DNA of 15,271 bases from Nitrospirota bacterium. GTDB lineage: Bacteria; Nitrospirota; Nitrospiria; Nitrospirales; UBA8639. A program made the position numbers and the translations under genes. The notes below the pieces were generated by a model that saw only the letters and a program-made list of their open reading frames with translations, searched no databases and had not been told where the DNA came from. How positions within the stretch are numbered: position 1 is the first letter of the stretch; the number at the start of each line of letters is the position of its first letter. Where the stretch lies: NCBI GenBank assembly GCA_020348185.1, contig CP070743.1, positions 1,983,545 to 1,998,815 on the forward strand, in the 5' to 3' direction. Below, one piece after another: positions 7,074 to 13,452 of this stretch.

Positions 7074-8306
7074 CTACTGGCTATCGAGGTCTGCGCGGTT
7101 CTCGAAGCGGTAACCTTGGCGGTTGAGGACGGGGAAAACGGTAAAAATCGGGGTGCTGTGAGGAATAAATCCAGTCTCGGTCCCGGGGGGGAGCTGTAAA
7201 TGTAAGTTGACAAAATTGAAACTGAGGCCCTGTTGCCAGGGCTGGTTAAATGATTGTCCATACGTTGAAACTTTATCCGACGCGTAGCTTCTTGTCATGA
7301 GCCCAGCACCACCCTGGAGGCCATATTCATAAAGATCAGGCGCCCCTTGGATGAGTAAGGAGACAAGGGAGGCGTCAAACCAGACCTTAAAATTGCAACT
7401 GATCTGTATGTAGGGGCCTAGGCTTCCCGTATGTTCCAGCACCGCAAGCGGATAAGCAAATTCAGGGGGAATTGCTGGATCAGTCTGGGAAGATTGTGCA
7501 TTGAATTCGGGATCTTTAATTCCGGAGACTGAGACAAAAACCAGATTGGGATCGTCTAAGGGGATATCCAAAACCTGCCCATCGTGGTAACTGCAGAGTT
7601 TTCCCATCTCATATCGAAGGGGAAACGAATATCCCATTTTTCCATAGAAGATTCTGACGCCGGCGTCCAAAGGATCGGCGGGATTTTTGCTGATTTTTAC
7701 ATCAAACGGGAGCATCATGTGAAAGCCATTCGTTCGTACACTCATAAACGGGGCACAGGCACCAGGAAACTCTTTGTGGACCGTACTGTTGTCCGGTTCG
7801 AATTTTTTTGGTGTTCCGCCGAAATGCTGGGCAGTTTTGGCTTCCTTCGAGAGCCGAAACTTGTTTTGATAATAGGCTGAGGCTCGTTTTTGGGCGATGT
7901 CGAGGAAATAGTCAGGTATGTCCGTCTCCACAATGAGGCGTTGGCGATCCAATCCCTGAGGACGCGGTGTTTTCATCGCCTCGTTATAAATACCCAGGTC
8001 AGCCTGAGTCTTTTGGATGGAAAGGTCTAATTCTTGAATAAGTTCCGGATCATGATATCGGGTCTGGGGAAGGAGGTGGCGGGCCTTTTGAAGCAGCTCG
8101 AGTTTGAGCGTATACCGTTTGGGTTCTTCCGCAAAGGCCTGGGCCGTGGCCATGATGATCGTGAATTGTTCGTCAGCCAAAAGCCCAAGCTGGGAGAGGT
8201 CCTGTTCCTTGATAAAGGCCATGGCCAACGGGCCGAAGGCCTCTTCTCTCCGAAGATTCAGAGTGAGAAGATAATTTAAATAGGAACGGGCTTCTTGTTC
8301 AGTCAT
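7074..8306 (-). CDS. Hypothetical protein, 410 aa, helical N-terminal part and beta-rich C-terminal part
   Basis: Function is not recognised. No signal peptide or membrane helix is seen, so it is probably cytoplasmic. Residues 1-115 look all-helical (ARSYLNYLLTLNLRREEAF, then long charged helices). From about 165 to 400 the sequence alternates short hydrophobic strands with Gly/Pro turns, including NGFHMMLPFDVKI, YIQISCNFKVWFDASLV, LIQGAPDLYEYGL and STPIFTVFPVL. That order (a 'G-x-x-x-x-P-F-D' strand, later a Pro-Gly segment, then 'P-x-F-x-x-F-P-V') loosely recalls DUF6065-type proteins; the similarity is by eye and weak. The ATG is preceded by AAGG six bases upstream, which supports this start. 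It is divergent from mutS2 across a 245-bp repeat-bearing spacer, and rlpA follows on the same strand 65 bp downstream. Confidence 0.85.
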   Translation of the reverse strand: MTEQEARSYLNYLLTLNLRREEAFGPLAMAFIKEQDLSQLGLLADEQFTIIMATAQAFAEEPKRYTLKLELLQKARHLLPQTRYHDPELIQELDLSIQKTQADLGIYNEAMKTPRPQGLDRQRLIVETDIPDYFLDIAQKRASAYYQNKFRLSKEAKTAQHFGGTPKKFEPDNSTVHKEFPGACAPFMSVRTNGFHMMLPFDVKISKNPADPLDAGVRIFYGKMGYSFPLRYEMGKLCSYHDGQVLDIPLDDPNLVFVSVSGIKDPEFNAQSSQTDPAIPPEFAYPLAVLEHTGSLGPYIQISCNFKVWFDASLVSLLIQGAPDLYEYGLQGGAGLMTRSYASDKVSTYGQSFNQPWQQGLSFNFVNLHLQLPPGTETGFIPHSTPIFTVFPVLNRQGYRFENRADLDSQ

Positions 8307-8316
8307 CTTTCGCCTT

Positions 8317-8465
8317 CAAAAGGATGGCATTGTAAAAGTTCCAAAGTTTAAAGTCCAATATCCCACGTTAACGGTCTAAAAGATAGATGTTCAAGGTTCA
8401 AATCCTAGGTAAAAGACCCCTTCACTTTGACCATTGCACCTTAACCCTTGAACTTGATTTCGGTG
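8317..8465. repeat. Degenerate inverted-repeat words in the divergent spacer before mutS2
   Basis: This spacer between two divergent genes is built from short words related to those in the first 300 bases. The left arm holds AAAGTTCC, AAAGTTTA, GGTCTAAAAG and GTTCAAGGTTCAA. The right arm (about 8421-8458) read on the minus strand gives GTTCAAGGGTTAA and GGTCAAAG. For instance, 8389-8401 pairs imperfectly with 8441-8453. It presumably also holds the promoters of both flanking genes, but no convincing hexamer pair was found. Confidence 0.4.
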
Positions 8466-8551
8466 GCGTTCTTCACCAACATTCTCTATCATGAAGGAAT
8501 CCCTGCGTCTTACCTCTTTCCCCTTTCCATGTATCCAAACAACTTGGTGTC

Positions 8552-10978
8552 ATGACAATCGAAAAAACTAGCCCCCTCTCCTCGGCCTTGCGACGTCAAA
8601 GTGAGAGCGTATTAGAGTGGCAGGACCTCCTCAGGATCCTCGCGACGCATGCGTGTTCTTCCCTTGGAGCGGAGAGTTGTCTGGCGTTGCCCCTGGAAGA
8701 ATCTCTGGAAGTTGCTCAAGCCCGCCAGCAAGAAACCTCCGAAATGCGAGAAGTGTTGGAAGGCGCCACTCCTTTTCCCTTACTAACTTTTCAAGATATC
8801 CATGGCGTCCTGGCGCGATCGGTGAAGGGGGCTTTGCTGGAAGGACAGGAACTTCGAGATATCTCGACCGTCATTGGATTGGGTCAGGAGGCCAAGCGTT
8901 GCCTGCACACTACTCAACAACAATTACAGTCGGTGTGGGAAATCGTTTTATCTTTAGATGAGCAGGCGTGGGTGAAACACGCCATTGATCGATGTATTGA
9001 TCAGGAAGGGCACATCCGAGAGTCCGCGACGCCTGAACTGCACGAACTCATTCAACAGACCCAGCACCTTCGACGCAAAATGCGGAATCGTCTTGAGGCG
9101 ATCCTGGCTTCCACCCGGTATGAGGAAATTCTTCAGGGTCAGTATTTTGCTCAGCGAGAGGAACGTTATGTCATACCAGTTAAGGCAGAGCGGCAGCATG
9201 AAGTTCCTGGAATTGTGCATGATATTTCCAGCAGTGGCGCCACGGTCTTTTTAGAACCTCGAGAGTTGATTGATCTCAATAATGCCATCAAAGTCGGAGA
9301 CTTGCACGTCGCTCAAGAGGTTCGTCGCATCCTTCAGGAGCTTTCGAGCATGATTGCTGAGCATGCCGAGATCTTGAGAAGAAATCTTGAGATTTTGGTG
9401 ACCTTGGATTGTTTGTCTGCCAAAGCTCGGCTCAGCCAGCGAATGGACGGACATCCCATCACGTTGAATGACCAGAAACGGATCCACCTTCTCAAAGCCA
9501 GACACCCCCTTTTGATTTTAAACAAAGAGGAAGTTGTCCCTAATGATATCTTGATTGATGAACAGACACAGGTCCTTGTCATTTCCGGACCAAATACGGG
9601 TGGGAAAACGGTGACCCTCAAATTAATCGGTTTGGTGTCTCTGATGATCCGAACGGGCCTTCATCCACCTTGTGCTGAGGGCTCATCCATGGCGGTGTTT
9701 CCTAGAGTGTATGCGGATATTGGTGATGCCCAGGATTTAACGAAAGATCTGTCCAGTTTTTCTGCTCATATGTCCCATATGATTCAGTTTCTCAACGAAA
9801 TGGCCGGAAAGGAGGATATGCCATTACCCGCCTCGTTAATCCTTTTAGATGAAATTGGAAGTTCGACTGATCCGACGGAAGGCGCTGCTCTCGCTGAGGC
9901 GTTACTGTCCCGATTGTTTGCTATGGGGTGCAAGGTGGTGGTGACGACTCATTATCATTCGCTCAAGGCCATGGCCTTGAAAAAGACAGGATTTTTGAAT
10001 GCGAGTCATGAATTTGATCTCCAAACGTTATCCCCTACGTATCGGCTCTTGATTGGTCTTCCTGGAGGATCCTCTGCGCTTGATATTGCCGGGCGTTTAG
10101 GCCTGGATCCTGCAATCCTGAAGCAGGCGGTTTCTTTAATTGAACATCAAAACCGGGATCTCGACCAAGTCTTTCATCATCTTCAGGAAACCCAAGGCCG
10201 GTTACAGCGAGAATTGGAACAAGCCAAATGTCTCCGAGCTGAGGCCGATGAACTGTTTCAGAAGGCACAGGAGATTGAGGAAGGTCTGCGGACGAGGGAG
10301 CGGGAAGAACGACAGAAGGTACGAAGAACTCTGCAACAGGAATTGACTAAGGCCAAACAGGTTGTTCATGGGATTATGGAGGAATTCAAAAAAGACAAAA
10401 CTCTTGTGAAAGCAAAAACAGTCCTTCGCCGTCTTTCAGAGGTTCAGACAGAAGCCACTCGATTAGTATCCTCTTTTGAAGCGCCACCGGTGTCATCCCT
10501 GGGAGAAGGGGATCTGGTTGAACTGAAAACACTTGGGAGCACTGGGGTTCTTTTAGAGGCGCCACATGGGAAAAAACGGGTGAAAATCAGGGTCGCCAAA
10601 AAGGTGATTTCAGTCGATGTTTCTTTACTTCAAGGCGCCCCTCAATCTCCGGCTCCTTCTACGGCGGTGAAAAGGCCTTCACCCTCATCCTCAAATCTTC
10701 AACCTCCCCAAGGAATATCAGAGCAAGCATTGACGGCCTCGAACACGGTTGACCTTCGGGGCACATCAACTGAGGAAGCTCAGGAGATGATTGTTGCGGC
10801 CTTTGACCGGTCCATGCTTGAGGGAGTGACGGTGATTCGGGTGATCCATGGGCATGGCTCCGGTAAGCTGAAGAATCTGGTTCGAAGCTATTGTTCGGAC
10901 TCGCCTTACGTCTCTCAATTCCGGGCAGGGGAGCGGGAAGAAGGGGGAGATGGGGTTACGATCGTTGAATTGAAGTGA
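8552..10978 (+). CDS. mutS2: MutS2 family ATPase/endonuclease with C-terminal Smr domain
   Basis: MutS2 is a MutS-like ATPase without the mismatch-recognition domain. In different bacteria it suppresses homologous recombination or splits collided ribosomes for rescue. The 808-residue product has the MutS core and clamp helices (about 20-320), including RYVIPVKAE and the GIVHDISSSGATVFLEP segment. The ATPase domain has Walker A GPNTGGKT at 346-353, DIGDAQDL, Walker B LILLDEIGSSTDP and a TTHYHSLK switch region. A long charged coiled coil covers about 520-640 and a KOW-like basic segment about 650-690. A Pro/Ser-rich linker leads to the Smr domain (about 732-808), with VDLRG and HGHGSGKLK. The ATG has only a weak ribosome-binding site. 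The 3' end overlaps the convergent queG by 23 bp. All domains are intact. Confidence 0.97.
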   Translation: MTIEKTSPLSSALRRQSESVLEWQDLLRILATHACSSLGAESCLALPLEESLEVAQARQQETSEMREVLEGATPFPLLTFQDIHGVLARSVKGALLEGQELRDISTVIGLGQEAKRCLHTTQQQLQSVWEIVLSLDEQAWVKHAIDRCIDQEGHIRESATPELHELIQQTQHLRRKMRNRLEAILASTRYEEILQGQYFAQREERYVIPVKAERQHEVPGIVHDISSSGATVFLEPRELIDLNNAIKVGDLHVAQEVRRILQELSSMIAEHAEILRRNLEILVTLDCLSAKARLSQRMDGHPITLNDQKRIHLLKARHPLLILNKEEVVPNDILIDEQTQVLVISGPNTGGKTVTLKLIGLVSLMIRTGLHPPCAEGSSMAVFPRVYADIGDAQDLTKDLSSFSAHMSHMIQFLNEMAGKEDMPLPASLILLDEIGSSTDPTEGAALAEALLSRLFAMGCKVVVTTHYHSLKAMALKKTGFLNASHEFDLQTLSPTYRLLIGLPGGSSALDIAGRLGLDPAILKQAVSLIEHQNRDLDQVFHHLQETQGRLQRELEQAKCLRAEADELFQKAQEIEEGLRTREREERQKVRRTLQQELTKAKQVVHGIMEEFKKDKTLVKAKTVLRRLSEVQTEATRLVSSFEAPPVSSLGEGDLVELKTLGSTGVLLEAPHGKKRVKIRVAKKVISVDVSLLQGAPQSPAPSTAVKRPSPSSSNLQPPQGISEQALTASNTVDLRGTSTEEAQEMIVAAFDRSMLEGVTVIRVIHGHGSGKLKNLVRSYCSDSPYVSQFRAGEREEGGDGVTIVELK

Positions 10979-11981
10979 GAGGCGGTTTCCGTTTGGAATT
11001 ATTTTGCGCGATGCTAATATTACGCCTAAAACCTTCATATTTGGCACGGCGGATCGGACTATGTTGAAAGTGTTCTCGAAAAGATTCTTCGGTTAGTGTC
11101 AAAAGGGTGTTGAGATGCGGATTCAAGGTCAAGGAGGACGACTGAAACGCCGGGTCCTTTGTGGATTGGGCATGGACGTTAAAGGGGCAAATATCCAGGC
11201 AATCGTCGCATCCAAAAATACGATTTCCTATCCTGTACTTTCGCTCTTCAGAAATCTCCTCTTCCCCTCCCCGAAATTCGATTGTCAAATACGAAATGCA
11301 TTTTTCGGCATCGACCACGTAGGGTTCGGTAATCGCGCCAGTTGGACAAGCCTGAATACAAAGTGAACAGGATCCACAGAGATCCGTAGTCGGTTCATCA
11401 GGGTCCAATTCGAGGGTTGTCAAGATTTCGCCTAGCAAGAGCCAGGATCCAAACTCCGTAGAGACCAGATTCGAATGTTTCCCAATCCAACCGAGACCGG
11501 CTTGTTGCGCCCAGGCTTTTTCCATAACGGGTCCCGTATCGGCATAACGACGTGTTTGAGATTGAGGCCTCAGGTCGAGGATTGCACTCTCCAGACGTTT
11601 GAGCTTACGTTTGAAAAGGCGGTGGTAATCTTCGCCCCAGGCATATCGGGCAATCCGACCATATCCCACCGCTTCGTTTGGAAATTGTGGTGAATAGTAA
11701 TTCATTCCAAGCGATATAAGAGATTTGCATCCGGGAAGGATCGCTTGAGGGTTGCTTCGCCGTTCGGGATTGTGGGCCATCCATTCCATCGTTCCATGAA
11801 ATCCATGACTGAGCCATTCCAGAAGACGGGTATACAACCGTCTCTGCAAGTCATTTTCAGAATTGGTAGGGTTCGAATCCTGGGTAGAGCGAGGAGGTCC
11901 AGGGGGAACTCGTGTCACGCCTACCGCATCGAATCCTAACTCCAATGCCTTTTGTTTAATGGTTTCCGTAAGGGTAGGCAT
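10956..11981 (-). CDS. queG: Epoxyqueuosine reductase QueG
   Basis: QueG performs the last step of queuosine synthesis, reducing epoxyqueuosine to queuosine in the wobble position of certain tRNAs, using cobalamin and two [4Fe-4S] clusters. The 341-residue protein has the N-terminal cobalamin-binding part, including the catalytic-type aspartate in RYADTGP (D148) followed by AGLGWIGKHSNL. The ferredoxin-like region has C202, C205, C208 and C212 in CGSCSLCIQACPTGAI, then C228, then C258, C261 and C265 in CDDCLDICPFN. The C-terminus ends soon after SPIRRAKYEGFRRN, so this is the short form without a long HEAT-repeat extension. A hydrophilic stretch at about 30-48 looks like a lineage-specific insertion. 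The start is the ATG giving MPTLTETIKQKALELGFDAVG, with little visible ribosome-binding site. The Cys-rich secreted protein gene ends 37 bp upstream, so the two may share a transcript. No other queuosine gene is nearby. Confidence 0.96.
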   Translation of the reverse strand: MPTLTETIKQKALELGFDAVGVTRVPPGPPRSTQDSNPTNSENDLQRRLYTRLLEWLSHGFHGTMEWMAHNPERRSNPQAILPGCKSLISLGMNYYSPQFPNEAVGYGRIARYAWGEDYHRLFKRKLKRLESAILDLRPQSQTRRYADTGPVMEKAWAQQAGLGWIGKHSNLVSTEFGSWLLLGEILTTLELDPDEPTTDLCGSCSLCIQACPTGAITEPYVVDAEKCISYLTIEFRGGEEEISEERKYRIGNRIFGCDDCLDICPFNVHAQSTKDPAFQSSSLTLNPHLNTLLTLTEESFREHFQHSPIRRAKYEGFRRNISIAQNNSKRKPPLTSIQRS

Positions 11982-12018
11982 GTCCCGAGTGGAGGGGGGG
12001 AGATCTACCGAATAGGAT

Positions 12019-12411
12019 TTATCGAGTCGCTGGTTCGGGATTGGCCGGTGGAATATTATGAGTACAATTCAACATGACGCTGAAGCGACCTGAGCATTGA
12101 TCTGACGTACATTCATCACACGTTCCGACGATCTTGGTTTTCCAATCGGTTTGTTGCGTATCAATTTGACAGGAGGTTCGACCGGCTTTGGAGACATCCA
12201 CCCAAGGCTCATCGTATCCGGGGAAATTGGCCACCGAACAATCGGCAGGAATAGGGACACGACAACTCTTTTGGGCCTCGCCTTTTATCATTCCCAGATT
12301 ACAAATCGACTCTGTTCGTGCCACAGGGTCGGCTCCTGCCGTGCCCAAGGATATGAACAGCAGGAAAAAGACAATACTCACCAGACAAAATTCTTTTACA
12401 TGAAGGGACAT
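12019..12411 (-). CDS. Small Cys-rich secreted protein, unknown function (130 aa)
   Basis: Function is not recognised. From the ATG at 12411 the product opens with MSLHVKEFC and a strong hydrophobic stretch, then SLGTAGA, a plausible signal peptidase I site before DPVART. The mature part, a little over 100 residues, contains eight cysteines, including a GTCDECTSDQC cluster. An even count in an exported protein suggests four disulfide bonds. There is no lipobox and no further membrane segment. The open frame extends eight codons upstream to an ATG at 12435, but those codons run into a palindromic repeat, while the inner ATG has GGAG six bases upstream, so the inner start is preferred. It lies 37 bp upstream of queG on the same strand and downstream of a repeat pair. 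Confidence 0.75.
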   Translation of the reverse strand: MSLHVKEFCLVSIVFFLLFISLGTAGADPVARTESICNLGMIKGEAQKSCRVPIPADCSVANFPGYDEPWVDVSKAGRTSCQIDTQQTDWKTKIVGTCDECTSDQCSGRFSVMLNCTHNIPPANPEPATR

Positions 12412-12417
12412 TTCGGG

Positions 12418-12421
12418 CTCC
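12418..12421 (-). promoter_or_regulatory. Ribosome-binding site deciding the start of the Cys-rich secreted protein
   Basis: GGAG on the minus strand lies six bases before the ATG at 12411. The competing in-frame ATG at 12435 lies inside a palindrome and has no such site. Confidence 0.6.
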
Positions 12422-12454
12422 GGTAGCGGCAGCATCTAATGCTGCCCTCCCCTG
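12422..12454 (+). repeat. REP-like palindrome, copy 1 (plus orientation)
   Basis: GGTAG is followed by a perfect 8-bp hairpin (GGCAGCAT at 12428-12435, loop CTA, ATGCTGCC at 12439-12446) and the tail CTCCCCTG. Copy 2 lies in the opposite orientation at 12563-12594. It shares the GGTAG foot, the CATCTAATG hairpin top and a CTCYYCTG tail, while the stem bases differ in a paired way. A GTAG foot beside a palindrome is the hallmark of REP elements mobilised by RAYT (TnpA-REP) transposases. Confidence 0.7.
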
Positions 12455-12681
12455 TGTATCATCAGGTGAAGTTTACAATCCCTGGTGCTGATTTCAGGGG
12501 GTGAATCCAATTGGGTATGCTGTTTTCGTTCAACACAAATACCGCGGCTGGCACGTTCTTTTCAGAAGAGGCGCCATTAGATGGCGCAACTACCTGCCTA
12601 TACCGTGGTGATTCGCTTATACCATAGAACCATTCCGTAAACCAGTCTGTACGGCTTCACACGAACCCTGCCTCAAAGGAA
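12436..12681. other. Intergenic stretch between the HExxH lipoprotein gene and the Cys-rich gene
   Basis: This stretch holds most of the two REP-like palindromes. The roughly 108 bases between them (12455-12562) and the 87 bases after copy 2 show no gene. A promoter for the Cys-rich gene would be expected here on the minus strand, but I could not pick one out. Confidence 0.4.
12563..12594 (-). repeat. REP-like palindrome, copy 2 (minus orientation)
   Basis: Read on the minus strand it starts GGTAG, then TT, then a perfect 7-bp hairpin (GCGCCAT, loop CTA, ATGGCGC) and the tail CTCTTCTG. It is inverted relative to copy 1, with about 108 bp between them. The stem sequence differs from copy 1 but pairing is fully kept, which points to selection on structure or to a repeat family. 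Confidence 0.7.
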
Positions 12682-13305
12682 TCAAAATCCACGGCCTTGT
12701 ATAATTGACAGCTTAAGGAGTTGTTCTTGTATTTCTCGTTCCCAGTCCAATTGGGCTTCGGTGTTGAGCCCATGATTTGTGTCTTTATCATATTGAAGGT
12801 TGAGGCGTTTGGCAGCCGCTTTCACCAACTTAACCATTTCTAATGGGTCTCCACCATTTTGCAATGTTTGGTTAGCTTGCCGGGTCAAGAGACAGCTAAT
12901 CATAAAATGAAGCTGTTCATGTAAAAGGATCCTCTTCGATTCACCGACCAGCTCGGGATTCCAGGGATCGACGATAGAGGCTTTGACCCAGGAGCGCTGA
13001 TAATCGAAGCGCATTTGAATTTTTGGGGGAGAATGCTTTGGATAGAAGAGGACAGCGGTTATAGCCGATTCTTTACCATGCCGGTCTTGTCGCGAATAGT
13101 CCTCCCAGGTCGGCAATCGATCGGGGATGCAGGATGGAACCTCTTCCCCTTCATGGATCCAATGCAAGGACCGACTGCAGCCGCTGACGCTGAAGGCTAG
13201 ACATAAAAGGAAAATCGAAAGGGGAAGGCCGGAAAAAGGCTTCAAGGGTTCAGAAATGCCAAGTTTTATATTCAAGAGACAAAGTCTAACGTGTAGAGGC
13301 AACAT
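12682..13305 (-). CDS. Lipoprotein with HExxH motif, DUF922-like predicted metalloprotease
   Basis: The 207-residue product has a hydrophobic stretch (SIFLLCLAFSV) ending in a lipobox VSGC, so C43 is probably lipidated and the protein anchored in a membrane facing the periplasm. The mature part has a TWEDYSRQ segment at about 66-73, then short strands, SWVK at 106-109 and a zinc-protease-type HEQLH at 129-133, followed by TRQAN. The order 'TWEDY/F ... SWVK ... HEQxHF ... xR' fits the pattern I know from DUF922-type predicted secreted Zn-dependent proteases. The family assignment is by eye and no substrate can be inferred. The ATG at 13305 lacks a clear ribosome-binding site. In-frame TTG codons downstream could also serve and would give a shorter signal peptide. 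The gene lies 82 bp downstream of the groEL terminator, so it needs its own promoter. Confidence 0.8.
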   Translation of the reverse strand: MLPLHVRLCLLNIKLGISEPLKPFSGLPLSIFLLCLAFSVSGCSRSLHWIHEGEEVPSCIPDRLPTWEDYSRQDRHGKESAITAVLFYPKHSPPKIQMRFDYQRSWVKASIVDPWNPELVGESKRILLHEQLHFMISCLLTRQANQTLQNGGDPLEMVKLVKAAAKRLNLQYDKDTNHGLNTEAQLDWEREIQEQLLKLSIIQGRGF

Positions 13306-13387
13306 TCAGCAATCTGAATCATTTCGAATTGTAGACTTTACACTTGAAACGTTGGACGATGAAGTTCGCCAATTTCCGGTTTATAGT

Positions 13388-13425
13388 AAAAAAAAAAGGC
13401 CCGGGGCACGAGTCCCCAGGCCTTT
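13388..13425 (-). terminator. Strong intrinsic terminator after groEL
   Basis: On the minus strand, AAAGGCC-T-GGGG pairs with CCCC-G-GGCCTTT (12 bp including one T-G wobble) around a 7-base loop, followed at once by a run of ten T. It lies 28 bp past the groEL stop and ends the groESL transcript before the HExxH lipoprotein gene. Confidence 0.95.
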
Positions 13426-13452
13426 CCCAAGCACGAAATTGGAACGAAATCC

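Noticed and set aside
12412..12435. Eight-codon N-terminal extension of the Cys-rich protein starting at 12435
   Set aside because: It lies in the REP-like palindrome, would put acidic and Pro residues before the signal peptide, and lacks a ribosome-binding site. The inner ATG has GGAG at good spacing.
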